From contig NZ_KB907246.1 in NCBI RefSeq assembly GCF_000381905.1, positions 186,001 through 250,000 on the forward strand: 64,000 nt of DNA. Direction: 5' to 3'. Under the pieces are notes generated by a model. That model was not told the DNA's origin and ran no database searches. It saw only the letters and a list, made by a program, of their open reading frames with translations. Positions within the stretch are counted from its first letter, which is position 1, and every line of letters starts with the position of its first letter. Both the position numbers and the translations under genes were made by a program. This DNA is from Paenibacillus fonticola DSM 21315 (GTDB taxonomy: Bacteria; Bacillota; Bacilli; Paenibacillales; Paenibacillaceae). Positions 1-8,800 of the stretch are shown piece after piece.

Positions 1-2
1 AC

Positions 3-1178
3 GAGTTCGCCGAGGCGACAGCGCCGATTATGTGGACCTCCATTATTGTGCTTGGTGCAGCCTTGATTGTATCGGGAATTTTACTGTTTTTCATCATCCG
101 GAGCGTAACTCGTCCGATTGAAGCGTTGAACCGTTCGGCTAAACGTGTCGGAGAAGGTTATCTGAACGAGGAAGTTCAAATTAATCGTAAGGATGAGGTT
201 GGCCAGTTGGCCGGGAACTACAATGAGATGGTCGCCTCTATTCGCGGCATGGTCATGGACATTGCGGAAATATCAAGTCAGCTTGCCACTTCCAGTGAAG
301 AATTGACGGCGGGCACAGAGCAAAATGCTAAATCCGTGGAGCACGTTGTTGAATTGGTGCAGGATTCGTCCGAAGGGGCGGAGAGACAAGCGGCAGTGTC
401 GATAGAAAGTGCCAAGACAATGGAAGAGATGACGCAGGGCATCTATAAAATTGCTGAAGCGTCAGGAGAAATTGTCGACTCGTCGTCTCAAACGGTGAAG
501 GATGTTCGTTACGGTAATGAAAAGGTAGAGCTGGTTGGGCTGCAGATGGATGAAATCCGGCGGTCCACGCGGGAGTCGGCCGAGTTGATGCACCGTATGA
601 ATGAACTTAGCGCCCATATCGCCGGCATGAGCACTGCGATATCGGATATCGCGGTCCAAACGAATTTGCTGGCTCTGAATGCAGCTATCGAGGCCGCTCG
701 CGCTGGGGAGGACGGCCGGGGCTTCTCTGTCGTTGCCGGTGAAGTACGGAAGCTGGCCGAGCAATCCAGAGAGACCGCAGAGCTAATCGGGGAGGACATC
801 GTTCAGATGACCAGTTTGACAGAGAAGGCCTACGCGGTAATGAACCAGGAGGTAACCGCCAGCGTCGAACGCGGCATTACGGTCGCCGCAGAAACGCAAA
901 GTGCTTTCGAGCAAATTGAGAAATCCACCCGGCATATTTCCGAGCAGATTCACGATGTATCAGCGATTACGCAGCAAATGTCAGCGAGTGCTGAGGAAAT
1001 TGCCAATTCTGTTAAGCACATTTCGGAAACTTCGAAGCAAAGCCTGGATTCCTTCCAGAGTGTCACCGCTGCAACTGAGGAGCAGTTGGCCTCCATGGAG
1101 GAGATTTCGTCGGCCTCCGAAGGACTCGCCCGCATGGCCGCAGACATGCAAACGAAGATCGAGCATTTCAAGGTATAA
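3..1178 (+). CDS. Methyl-accepting chemotaxis protein, 3' part (5' end outside window)
   Basis: The reading frame is already open at base 3, so the gene starts before the window. What remains is one transmembrane helix (near bases 30-110), a HAMP linker around the RPIEAL and GEGYLNEEV segments, and a complete cytoplasmic signalling domain. The conserved hairpin tip that contacts CheA and CheW is present ([18 protein letters not shown], then [18 protein letters not shown]). The Ala/Glu-rich heptads on both sides hold possible methylation sites. The protein would sit in the membrane and pass ligand binding to the CheA kinase. The sensor domain lies outside the window, so the ligand is unknown. 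A long hairpin at 1231-1302 follows the stop codon. Confidence 0.93.
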   Translation, partial: EFAEATAPIMWTSIIVLGAALIVSGILLFFIIRSVTRPIEALNRSAKRVGEGYLNEEVQINRKDEVGQLAGNYNEMVASIRGMVMDIAEISSQLATSSEELTAGTEQNAKSVEHVVELVQDSSEGAERQAAVSIESAKTMEEMTQGIYKIAEASGEIVDSSSQTVKDVRYGNEKVELVGLQMDEIRRSTRESAELMHRMNELSAHIAGMSTAISDIAVQTNLLALNAAIEAARAGEDGRGFSVVAGEVRKLAEQSRETAELIGEDIVQMTSLTEKAYAVMNQEVTASVERGITVAAETQSAFEQIEKSTRHISEQIHDVSAITQQMSASAEEIANSVKHISETSKQSLDSFQSVTAATEEQLASMEEISSASEGLARMAADMQTKIEHFKV

Positions 1179-1230
1179 GAGGATCGGGCATTTCAAAGTA
1201 TACATTGAATAGAGCAGCGTCTGGGTAACT

Positions 1231-1302
1231 AAAATGCACCCTTTAGAACTTTATCGGATAAACCATCACGGTTTAACCGATGAGTTCTAGGGGGCATTTT
1301 TT
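1231..1302 (+). terminator. Long hairpin terminator after the chemotaxis receptor, repeat-family type
   Basis: AAAATGC at 1231 pairs with GCATTTT near 1294-1300. AGAACT pairs with AGTTCT, and TCGG-ATAAACC pairs with GGTTTAACCGA around an ATCAC loop. A T-run follows. Its right arm (GGTTTAACCGATGAGTTCT) closely resembles the right arm of the hairpin at 3308-3376, so the two look like copies of one element. Confidence 0.75.
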
Positions 1303-1473
1303 ATGAGATTAGAGGCTGAAGGCTCAACGAAGCTTGCGAAAGAGGAGAATATAGAAAGAAAAGAGTTTTTTAGGATAAGTAGATTAACTGTATTAATTTT
1401 GTATTAAATTCCCTTAAATCCAGCCGATAAAGATAGAATGTCAACTAAAACAAGGTGAGAGGGGGGGATGGAA

Positions 1474-2031
1474 ATGAAGAAGAGAATCCTGGTTGTTTTG
1501 ATGGTTGTAGTTCTCATCAGCGGATGTGGCCAAGCTGCTAAACTGAAGCCGGATGCTTTTTTGGACAGAGATATGTGTATTGAGTCGATTCACGAGCGGG
1601 GAACGAATATTTGTTTTGGTATGAGTCGAACAGAAGTGGAAAGCATTTTGGGGCCAGGCGAAGGGGATGATATTGAGCAGCGCTATGATGCTGCAACGAT
1701 TTATTATCGTAATGATAAAATTGTTGGCATCCAGTTAACCGAGGAATTCTGGTTTCAGACACCAAGGGGGATTCACGTAGGTTCGACGAAGGAAGAAGCC
1801 GAGGAACGATACGGCAGCCGATATATGCATCCTGCCACGCCGAATGGAATGTTATACAGTTTTTATCAATTTAATAACAACCCGCTAGGGCTTCAAGCCA
1901 TCAAAAGCAAAAAGTCAGATGAGGAAATGGAGGGGATTTATGAAATATGGATCATGGTAGACAAACAGGATGTTGTTAATAACATTAAGTTGCTGGATGA
2001 ACGATTGTCGGTGGAAATGTGGTACTGGTAA
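1474..2031 (+). CDS. Hypothetical lipoprotein
   Basis: This protein of about 185 residues begins with a typical lipoprotein signal: charged MKKR, a hydrophobic stretch, and the lipobox ISGC, so it should be lipid-anchored on the outer face of the membrane. The rest is mixed alpha/beta with no motif I recognise. An in-frame ATG also exists at 1468, but the GAGAGGGGGGG run abuts it. The ATG at 1474 has better spacing. It lies directly before another lipoprotein (2068-2853) and they probably form one transcript. No function is proposed. Confidence 0.75.
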   Translation: MKKRILVVLMVVVLISGCGQAAKLKPDAFLDRDMCIESIHERGTNICFGMSRTEVESILGPGEGDDIEQRYDAATIYYRNDKIVGIQLTEEFWFQTPRGIHVGSTKEEAEERYGSRYMHPATPNGMLYSFYQFNNNPLGLQAIKSKKSDEEMEGIYEIWIMVDKQDVVNNIKLLDERLSVEMWYW

Positions 2032-2067
2032 ATGATCATTTTTAAATTTGATATGAGGAGAAAAGGT

Positions 2068-2853
2068 ATGCGCAAATACATAATGTTTTTTTTAGCCGGC
2101 ATTCTGCTGGTGATACTTAACGGTTGTGGAACAGAAATTCATCTTACTAAGGATGAACAAGGACTTCCTTATGCGGAGGAATTAATCGAAAAGTCCTCAG
2201 AACAAATCGAAAATTTGGAAAGTTTCTCCGTGGTGTTCAAAAGTACATATAGAAATCTGAGTGTAAAAGAATCTGCTGAAAACAGTCATACAGAAACCAT
2301 CAAAGTAGATTATGTTAAAGAGCCGTTCGCCATGTATACGGAATTGTCAGATCCTGAGACACCGTTCAAAGAATACATCACCGAGAAATATGGGATTTCA
2401 ACATTTAGAAACGGTCAGTGGGTAGTGGGCCCTGATTTTGAAGAGTTTACGGCAGCTAGGATAGCGGACAATAAAAAAAGCGTTGATCCTTACCACGATC
2501 TAAAAATCTTGACCATTCAAGATATGCAAGTAGATCAGAAAGGCAAAAATTATATTCTTACCGTCACAGGGACCCGGCACGAGGAGAGTTCTGATAAAGA
2601 TGATTTCGATTCTGATAAGAAACAAAATACCCGAACGATCGACCGCACATCGAAACTTACTTACACGATTAATAAGAAGACCTTATTGCCTGTCGAACTT
2701 ATAACAGAAACTGAATCGACTATCGACTATTCAGGAGATAAAAAATATACCGAGGTAAAGGTTGTACATTCGTATCAAAATATTAACGGTGTTAATGAAA
2801 AAAAATTATTAGAAGAAGCCTATAAAGCCTCAGACCCGCGGTTTAGCGAGTGA
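2068..2853 (+). CDS. Hypothetical lipoprotein, possibly LolA/LppX-like fold
   Basis: A lipoprotein of about 261 residues with signal MRKYIMFFLAGILLVIL and lipobox LNGC. I chose the ATG at 2068 because GAGGAGAAAAGGT precedes it at good spacing; an upstream ATG at 2032 abuts the stop of the previous gene. The mature part starts with a Glu-rich helix (ELIEKSSEQIENLESF) followed by alternating strands. The pattern 'average a set of beta strands, then a TYTINKKTLLPVELI segment' recalls LolA/LppX-like secreted lipoproteins of Bacillota. That fold is an inference. It is probably cotranscribed with the preceding lipoprotein. Confidence 0.75.
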   Translation: MRKYIMFFLAGILLVILNGCGTEIHLTKDEQGLPYAEELIEKSSEQIENLESFSVVFKSTYRNLSVKESAENSHTETIKVDYVKEPFAMYTELSDPETPFKEYITEKYGISTFRNGQWVVGPDFEEFTAARIADNKKSVDPYHDLKILTIQDMQVDQKGKNYILTVTGTRHEESSDKDDFDSDKKQNTRTIDRTSKLTYTINKKTLLPVELITETESTIDYSGDKKYTEVKVVHSYQNINGVNEKKLLEEAYKASDPRFSE

Positions 2854-2886
2854 TAGCAGTCGGTGTTACCTGTTTAAAAGAACTAA

Positions 2887-3141
2887 ATCTATATATGTTG
2901 GACTAAAGTATGGGATGCCAATGATCTGGGAGTTGTAACAGCGACCGTAGGAACAGGAACATTTTATGTACTTGTCCGGCATCCAGTCAGTTTAATGTTT
3001 AATTGTTTGGCTTGCAATAAACGGATTTTAATAAATGGATTATTAGTAGTTAATTTCTGCTGTAAGGAAGGGAAAGTGGATTTAATTGGATTTCATGTCG
3101 TTGAAAGAAGGGAAACTGCTAATGATGGGCTGGATGCTTGA
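2887..3141 (+). pseudogene. Possible gene remnant in an intergenic gap
   Basis: The frame is open for 84 codons between a TAA and a TGA. The first 30 codons read like real protein (WDANDLGVVTATVGTGTF then YVLVRHP). There is no start codon with a ribosome binding site, and the later half runs into repeat sequence. It could be the decayed tail of a secreted beta-strand protein, or chance. The family was not recognised. Confidence 0.22.
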
Positions 3142-3168
3142 TTTAGGTGCTTAAAATCCAGCTAATCC
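3046..3168 (+). repeat. Dispersed intergenic element, copy A (shortened)
   Basis: It shares with three other copies (13217, 22395, 31502) a left box GTAnTTAAt, then 33 nt later TTAATTGGATTTCATG. It ends in AAATCCAGCTAA, which is complementary to the inner box with one mismatch and one G-T pair. It is about 50 bp shorter than the other copies. Confidence 0.6.
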
Positions 3169-3203
3169 TTGTAAACACCCGGCTAGAGCATAATTAGATA
3201 CAT

Positions 3204-3238
3204 CAATTCCATGAATTCCATGAATCCATGAATTCCAA
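3204..3238. repeat. Short CATGAATTC-type tandem repeat
   Basis: The unit ATGAATTCC occurs about three and a half times with small variations. The rest of the 3169-3488 gap holds only the hairpin at 3308-3376 and the ribosome binding site of the next gene. Confidence 0.6.
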
Positions 3239-3307
3239 TACCATCGTACTTTAGGTCCCTCGTATTATAGGGATGATCTCTCGAATGCAAGAAATCCGGG
3301 AGCGACA

Positions 3308-3376
3308 GCGCGCACTCATTAGAATAGACATCGGGAACCTTTCTGGTTTATCCGATGAATTCTGGGGTGCGCTTTT
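3308..3376 (+). terminator. Long hairpin, second copy of the 1231-1302 element
   Basis: GCGCAC pairs with GTGCGC, AGAAT with ATTCT, CATCGG with CCGATG and GAACC with GGTTT around a TTTCT loop. CTTTTCTTTTT follows. The right arm GGTTTATCCGATGAATTCT matches that of the hairpin at 1231-1302 with two changes. It is terminator-like but lies over 450 bp past the nearest upstream stop codon, so it may be a mobile or repeated hairpin rather than a dedicated terminator. Confidence 0.6.
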
Positions 3377-3488
3377 CTTTTTGTAAAATTAGATATTCTG
3401 AAAATATTGAAGGATTTTGAGCAATTGTCTCCTGTAGCTCCTATAGGCTCTCCATCTATACTAAAAGTAAGAAAAGGAGAGTGAACTC

Positions 3489-4436
3489 ATGGAACAAACA
3501 ACACCTAGAGCCCCGGGGAAGCCCGTGCGAAAAGCATTTCTAAAGCGTTGGGACTCTCCCATTGCCGGTTATTTGTTTATTTCCCCTTGGCTGATCGGAT
3601 TTATGGCGCTAACGGCCTATCCGATGCTGTTGTCCCTATATTATTCATTCACAAACTATACTTTGATGAAACCGATCGAGTGGATCGGAATGGAGAACTA
3701 CAGTCGTATTTTTACGTCGGATGAGAAGTTTGCTCAATCGCTCAAAATTACGTTTTACTACGTCCTGGCATCCGTGCCGCTTAAGCTGATAGCCGCGCTG
3801 CTTGTCGCTATGCTGCTTAATAAAGCGGTTCGGGGCATATCTGTCTATCGGACAGCCATTTACTTCCCTTCGTTAATCGGAGCGAGTATTGCAGTTTCAC
3901 TGCTGTGGAAAAACATTTTTGGCGTTGACGGCTTCTTTAACAAAGTGATTGGCTTTTTCGGCATCCCCGGCACAGGCTGGGTGACGAACCCGGATACGGC
4001 GCTTTGGTCACTGATTGTACTTTCCACATGGCAGTTCGGCTCTTCGATGGTTATTTTCCTGGCGGGGCTGAAGCAGATTCCAAATGATCTTTACGAAGCA
4101 TCGTCGGTCGATGGTGCAGGAAAAATAAGACAATTTTTCAAAATAACGCTGCCGATGCTGTCACCAACGTTGTATTTTAACTTGATTATGGGCGTAATCA
4201 ACTCCTTCCAGGTGTTCACGCCTGCTTATGTGATTACCGGCGGCGGCCCGATGAACTCCACTTATGTGTATGCGCTTTATTTGTACGAGCGGGCGTTCAG
4301 CCGTTACCAGCTGGGATATTCCTCTTCCCTGGCCTGGATCATGCTGCTGCTTATCGTCGCTGCGGCTGTAGCTATTAATCTGACATCCAAATACTGGGTG
4401 TTCTATGAATCGGATCAGAAAGGAGGCAAAAAATAA
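3489..4436 (+). CDS. Sugar ABC transporter permease, MalF/UgpA/LplB type
   Basis: A 315-residue inner-membrane permease with about six transmembrane helices, starting with AGYLFISPWLIGFMALTAYP. Near residues 205-225 it carries the cytoplasmic coupling segment that touches the ATPase (EASSVDGAGKIRQFFKITLP), the family EAA motif. It would form the channel with the next permease. The ATG is preceded by AAGGAGAGTGAACTC. Its stop overlaps the next start (TAATG). Its binding protein is probably the lipoprotein at 7364, and the neighbouring alpha-glucuronidase suggests aldouronate (methylglucuronosyl-xylooligosaccharide) as substrate. No ATPase gene is nearby, as in other YesMN-linked transporters that share an MsmX-type ATPase. 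Confidence 0.92.
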   Translation: MEQTTPRAPGKPVRKAFLKRWDSPIAGYLFISPWLIGFMALTAYPMLLSLYYSFTNYTLMKPIEWIGMENYSRIFTSDEKFAQSLKITFYYVLASVPLKLIAALLVAMLLNKAVRGISVYRTAIYFPSLIGASIAVSLLWKNIFGVDGFFNKVIGFFGIPGTGWVTNPDTALWSLIVLSTWQFGSSMVIFLAGLKQIPNDLYEASSVDGAGKIRQFFKITLPMLSPTLYFNLIMGVINSFQVFTPAYVITGGGPMNSTYVYALYLYERAFSRYQLGYSSSLAWIMLLLIVAAAVAINLTSKYWVFYESDQKGGKK

Positions 4437-5281
4437 TGACCAGATCAAAATGGAAGTCTTTTACACGCCATGCGTTCCTCACCGTTTTTAGCTTGATTAT
4501 GGTCTATCCGGTCATATGGTGGGTCGGCGCCTCCTTGAAAAGCAATCAGGAGCTGAGCTCTCCTTCGCTGTTTCCGTCCGTTCCGAAATGGTCCAACTAT
4601 GTGAACGGCTGGAATTCGGTTCCGGGGTTTACGTTTACCGATTTTTACATTAACACCTTTTATCTGATTATCGCGGTTATTATCGTTACGTTGATTTCAA
4701 GCACGCTTGTGGCATTTGGATTTGCCAGACTGGATTTTCCGCTGCGGGGCTTCTGGTTCTCGCTGCTGATGCTGACGCTGATGCTGCCCGGACAAGTTTT
4801 GATTATCCCGCAATATGCGATGTTCCATCAGTTCGGTTGGGTAAATACGTATTTGCCGTTTATTGTGCCCCATGCCTTGGCGGGCGGAGCAGGCGGAACA
4901 TTTTTCGTCTTCCTGCTTATCCAGTTCATTCGGGGAATCCCCCGGGAGTTGGATGAATCAGCCAAGATTGACGGCTGCAGCTGGTTCGGGATTTATTGGA
5001 GAATTATTATGCCGCTCATGAAGCCTTCCATTGTCACTGTTGTTATTTTCTGCTTCTTGTGGAACTGGGACGACTTCCTTGGGCACTTGCTCTACATTAA
5101 CTCTGTAGACAAATACACGGTTGGCCTGGCTCTGCGCATGATTAACGACTCTCAAGGCGGGGCAGAATGGGGGCAGCTGCTGGCGATGTCGCTCGTATCG
5201 ATCTTACCAGCTACCGTGCTGTTCTCCTCCGCTCAGAAGTATTTTGTTGAAGGTGTAGCTACAACAGGGATTAAAGGGTAG
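4436..5281 (+). CDS. Sugar ABC transporter permease, MalG/UgpE/YtcP type
   Basis: A 281-residue second permease half with six predicted helices and the EAA coupling motif ELDESAKIDGCSWFGIYWRI near residues 180-200. Its start overlaps the stop of the first permease by one base, so translation is coupled. Together they make the membrane channel of the first sugar transporter. The C-terminal AQKYFVEGVATTGIKG ending is typical of this family. A hairpin terminator follows at 5311-5352. Confidence 0.92.
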   Translation: MTRSKWKSFTRHAFLTVFSLIMVYPVIWWVGASLKSNQELSSPSLFPSVPKWSNYVNGWNSVPGFTFTDFYINTFYLIIAVIIVTLISSTLVAFGFARLDFPLRGFWFSLLMLTLMLPGQVLIIPQYAMFHQFGWVNTYLPFIVPHALAGGAGGTFFVFLLIQFIRGIPRELDESAKIDGCSWFGIYWRIIMPLMKPSIVTVVIFCFLWNWDDFLGHLLYINSVDKYTVGLALRMINDSQGGAEWGQLLAMSLVSILPATVLFSSAQKYFVEGVATTGIKG

Positions 5282-5310
5282 CCATCAGGCAAGGAATATA
5301 TTAAAATGAG

Positions 5311-5352
5311 AAAACATTGAGGAAACGGTTCTCCGTGGCTTCAATGTTTTTT
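5311..5352 (+). terminator. Terminator after the first permease pair
   Basis: AAAACATTGA pairs with TCAATGTTTT. Inside the loop a second small stem ACGG-TTCT-CCGT forms. The right arm runs into six T residues. Confidence 0.8.
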
Positions 5353-5369
5353 CAGATATAAGAAGCCTC

Positions 5370-5507
5370 AACACCGGTGACTCTGCATCCTTATATCGCA
5401 AACAAGCGATCTTTACGCAAGGATTTAGCCGAATATAGGCTGAATCTGCGCTACATTTTGCAGATGGCACCCGAGCGGTGCTTTTTTTTAACTCTTTTAG
5501 AAAAGAG
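5370..5507 (+). promoter_or_regulatory. Structured leader with terminator and an RBS-masking hairpin before kinase 1
   Basis: Successive stems can be read before the kinase start at 5513. ATCCTT (5387) pairs with AAGGAT (5419) enclosing ATCGC/GCGAT. AGCC (5427) pairs with GGCT (5438). ATCTGC (5444) pairs with GCAGAT (5460). A terminator stem GCACC/GGTGC (5467-5481) is followed by eight T. Then CTCTTTT-AG-AAAAGAG (5492-5507) covers the ribosome binding site GAGGG. CACCGGTG at 5372-5379 can pair with either arm of the terminator stem, so it could act as an antiterminator. It looks like an attenuator or riboswitch but matches no class I can name. Confidence 0.5.
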
Positions 5508-5512
5508 GGCAC

Positions 5513-7252
5513 ATGATGGTCAATCCGTTCAAAAAATACCGCATCGATCTGCTGTTCATTGTTTGCTTTGCAGGTCTGATTGCGATTGTGCTGGCTAGTA
5601 CGGTATGGATCAGCTATGTCATTTCTTCCCGTGAATTGGCGGAGAACACTTCCTATTACCAGAAGCGTCTGCTCGAGGAATTGAACAATGAAATTACGGG
5701 GAGGATGACTTCAATTGAACAAGTATCCCTGACCACTTCCCGGGACAGTGATTTACTGACGCTTATGTCAGGCAAGGAGGATGCGTTCAGCCGTTATCGG
5801 AGATCGATGGGAATTCAGCAGGCTCTGGCCCATCTGACCTACTCCATTCCACAAATTCAGGCCATAGATTTATACATGGACAGGCCGGAATGGGGGGACA
5901 GCCAAAGCTATATCCATTTTCATAGTTTGAAAGAGGCGGAGGATCATTCGTGGTACAAGGCTCTGGAGAAAAATGACTTCGCATGGTCAGAGGAGCACAG
6001 CATTTCAACCATTCAAGGAGAAGCGTCGGTACTGAGTTTTTCGCGTAAAATTTATTACAATACACGGTATATGGGCATCCTAGTTATTCATGTGAAAGCG
6101 GATTGGGTCAGAAGCATGCTGGAGGGATACTCCCCGGATTCGAACCGGATTATGCTCGATTCGGACGGCAGGGAGCTGCTAAGCGTCGGGAAATCGATGA
6201 GCGAAGCCGGATTATCGGAACAGGTCGATCGCTTCGTCGGCGAGTCGGGAGTTTTCCGTCTGCACACACAGCCGCAAGGGATCGATTCACTCGTCGTGTA
6301 TTCCAAATTGGCCGATTCCAATTGGATGCTGGTTGAGATCACCCCTTGGGCGCAAATTACCTCCGGCAGTTTAAAGCTGGCTGTAGCGATCGTGTCTATC
6401 GGCTTGGGAGCATTGCTGTTGGCCTTTTTATTAACCTTTTGGTTAAGCCGGCAGTTTATGAAGCCGATCGCCCAGCTTGTCAAAGCGATGAAAACTTATG
6501 CCGTCGGCGAGCAGAAAACAGAGCTTGTAAGCGATTATTCGAATGAGTTTGGCGTTCTGTTTGCCGGTTACCGCAAGTTGAATGAGCGGATCGAGGCTTT
6601 GTATGCGTCGCTTGCCAGACGTTATGAGGAACAGCGCAAGGCGGAAATTGAAGCGCTGCAGGCCAATATTAACCCGCATTTTCTGTACAATACGCTGGAT
6701 CAGCTCAACTGGATAGCGATTGCGGAAGGCCAGGACAAGATGAGCCGCATCCTGGAGCTGATGGGGCAAATGTTCCGCATTGGTTTGTCCCATGGCGAAA
6801 GCTTCATCACGATCGGCGAAGAGCTTAAGCATATGGAATGCTATTTGGAAATTCAACAGCTTAGATGGGAAGAAGGACTGGAATACGAAATTCAGGTTCC
6901 TCCCAGCCTGCTAAAGCTCTACATTCCGAAAATGACGCTGCAGCCATTTGTAGAAAATTCAATTATTCATGGATTCAACCTGCGGAATAGCGGTACAATC
7001 GTCATTCAGGCTGCAGAGGCTGGGGACCAGATCCGCATTACAATTATGGATAACGGCAGCGGGCTGGCCGAGAAGAACGCTGGGACTCCCAACCGGCGCA
7101 AGGGCGGATATGGCTTGCGGAATGTAAAGGAAAGATATTCGGCTTATTTTGGCAAGGATTTCAGCATTACGCTGGACAACCAGGAGCAGGGCGGGGCGAT
7201 CGTGGAGATTGTTTTTCCACGTCTCGAGGCAGCTCCGGGGAAGAGTGAATGA
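5513..7252 (+). CDS. Sensor histidine kinase, YesM family (module 1)
   Basis: A 579-residue membrane kinase. An N-terminal transmembrane helix (about residues 10-35) is followed by an extracellular sensor region of about 250 residues, a second helix near 285-310, a HAMP linker, and a His_kinase domain with the phosphoacceptor in NINPHFLYNTLDQ (His389). The ATPase domain has an N box (VENSIIHGF) and G boxes (DNGSGL, GYGLRNVKERY). It should phosphorylate the response regulator at 8974. The ATG lies behind GAGGG, which is part of a hairpin (see 5370-5507). It sits between the permeases and the binding protein of the same module, so it most likely senses the transported oligosaccharide directly or through its binding protein. 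Confidence 0.93.
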   Translation: MMVNPFKKYRIDLLFIVCFAGLIAIVLASTVWISYVISSRELAENTSYYQKRLLEELNNEITGRMTSIEQVSLTTSRDSDLLTLMSGKEDAFSRYRRSMGIQQALAHLTYSIPQIQAIDLYMDRPEWGDSQSYIHFHSLKEAEDHSWYKALEKNDFAWSEEHSISTIQGEASVLSFSRKIYYNTRYMGILVIHVKADWVRSMLEGYSPDSNRIMLDSDGRELLSVGKSMSEAGLSEQVDRFVGESGVFRLHTQPQGIDSLVVYSKLADSNWMLVEITPWAQITSGSLKLAVAIVSIGLGALLLAFLLTFWLSRQFMKPIAQLVKAMKTYAVGEQKTELVSDYSNEFGVLFAGYRKLNERIEALYASLARRYEEQRKAEIEALQANINPHFLYNTLDQLNWIAIAEGQDKMSRILELMGQMFRIGLSHGESFITIGEELKHMECYLEIQQLRWEEGLEYEIQVPPSLLKLYIPKMTLQPFVENSIIHGFNLRNSGTIVIQAAEAGDQIRITIMDNGSGLAEKNAGTPNRRKGGYGLRNVKERYSAYFGKDFSITLDNQEQGGAIVEIVFPRLEAAPGKSE

Positions 7253-7363
7253 TAATCTGATAATTTTATAATAAATTGTGCATCTCTCTTATACTCCAAT
7301 CTATCAGCACTTGGTAGGATAAATATTGACTACAATATAATTTTCCTTAGGGGGTAAGTCAAC

Positions 7364-8677
7364 ATGATGAAATGGAAGCGATTGCAGATCGTTGCAGTTT
7401 TGCTGGTAGCTACTCTGCTGTTAGCGGCCTGCGGCGGTGGTAAGGGAGATAACGCGGGGGCGAAGCCAAGCGACAATTCATCCGCATCAAATTCAGCTTC
7501 AGAAAAGGTGAAATTGCGCGTGATGTGGTGGGGCTCGCAGCCTCGTCATGAAGCTACATTGAAAGCGTTGGAATTGTACACAGAGAAAAATCCGCACGTT
7601 ACTTTTGAGCCGGAATACTCGGGAATGGACGGATACTTGGATAAACTGTCCACTCAGGCAGCAGCCCACAACGAGCCGGATATTTTCCAAATGGACCCGG
7701 GCTGGATTTCGGACTGGACCTCCCGCAACCAATTGGAGGAACTGGGATCAAAAATCAAACTGGACGAAATTACGCCGAGCCTGTTGCCAATTGGTGAAAA
7801 AGACGGCAAGCAGTTTGCCGTACCGCTGGGTTCTGTTGCTTTCGGTATGATCTACGATAAAGCAGCTTTGGAGAAACTGGGTGTAACTCCGCCGCAAGAT
7901 GGCTGGACATGGGATGATTTCTTCGCCTTGGCGGAGGAAGTAAAGCCTAAGCTGGCTAAAGATCAATACTTTACATTGGACTATGCCGGTAACTACTTCA
8001 TGTTCAGCGCGTTCCACTATGCCAAAGGCAAAGATGTGCTGATTACAGATGACGGCAAATTCAACATCGACGAGGCTGCGTTCCTGGAGTGGACGAAGAA
8101 ATTTGAACAGCTTCGCAACGAAGGTCTTGTACCTCCGGCTGACTTGAACGCTTCTGACAAAGAGATGGATCCGACAGCAGACTTGCTGGTTAACGGTAAA
8201 GTATTGTTCCGTTACTCCTTCTCTAACAACTATACAACTTGGGACAGCATGAAAGAAGGCGCGTACGATCTTGTCACTATGCCGCGGGCAGAGGAAGCTG
8301 GCGGATGGCTGAAGCCGTCGATGTTCCTCAGCTTGTCTCCGAACTCCAAGCATAAAGAAGAAGCAGCGAAATTTATCGACTGGTTCGTCAATGATCCGGA
8401 AGCGGGAGCAATTCTAGGAACAGCACGCGGTGTGCCTGCTAACGCGAAAATTGCAGAAAGCCTTATTCCGAACCTTCCAGAAGGCGAGAAAGTGGGTATG
8501 AAACTGATCGATGCTACAACTCCGGATGGTCAGACCTTTACTACTGGACCGGAAGGCTGGGTAAACTTTATCGATAAAGACTGGCCGCTTGTGCGCGACG
8601 AGCTGAGCTTCGGCAGAACAACGCCGGAGAAAGCTTATGAATCATTGAAAAAAGCGTCGCAGGAATATGAACAATAA
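7364..8677 (+). CDS. Extracellular sugar-binding lipoprotein (module 1)
   Basis: A 437-residue solute-binding protein of the family 1 type. The signal peptide ends in lipobox LAAC, then comes a Gly/Ser/Asn-rich linker that lifts the protein off the membrane, then the two-lobed domain starting VKLRVMWWGSQPRHEATLKAL. YDKAALEKLGV and GWTWDDFFALAEEV are family hallmarks. It delivers sugar to the permeases at 3489 and 4436. Given the downstream GH67 enzyme, the ligand is probably an aldouronate. Between the kinase stop and this gene are 111 bases with TATAAT at 7337 and a GGGGG ribosome binding site, so it may also have its own promoter. A strong terminator follows. Confidence 0.92.
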   Translation: MMKWKRLQIVAVLLVATLLLAACGGGKGDNAGAKPSDNSSASNSASEKVKLRVMWWGSQPRHEATLKALELYTEKNPHVTFEPEYSGMDGYLDKLSTQAAAHNEPDIFQMDPGWISDWTSRNQLEELGSKIKLDEITPSLLPIGEKDGKQFAVPLGSVAFGMIYDKAALEKLGVTPPQDGWTWDDFFALAEEVKPKLAKDQYFTLDYAGNYFMFSAFHYAKGKDVLITDDGKFNIDEAAFLEWTKKFEQLRNEGLVPPADLNASDKEMDPTADLLVNGKVLFRYSFSNNYTTWDSMKEGAYDLVTMPRAEEAGGWLKPSMFLSLSPNSKHKEEAAKFIDWFVNDPEAGAILGTARGVPANAKIAESLIPNLPEGEKVGMKLIDATTPDGQTFTTGPEGWVNFIDKDWPLVRDELSFGRTTPEKAYESLKKASQEYEQ

Positions 8678-8696
8678 TATTGTTATTTAAAATAAT

Positions 8697-8742
8697 GACG
8701 TCATGCCTGAGAGGCTTCCACAGCTTATCAGGCATGACGTAT
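8697..8742 (+). terminator. Strong terminator after binding protein 1
   Basis: GACGTCATGCCTGA pairs with TCAGGCATGACGT around a 17-nt loop. The T-run is poor, but the 13-bp stem is long and near perfect, so it may also stabilise the binding-protein mRNA 3' end. Confidence 0.75.
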
Positions 8743-8800
8743 TATCATCACTGGGTAGCACAATGCGCAAACATCAACGAAGCTACTGAGTAAGATGAGT

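Noticed and set aside
5377..5598. Leader peptide ORF in the kinase 1 leader
   Set aside because: It has no ribosome binding site and overlaps the kinase start; the conserved-looking features are the stems, not codons.
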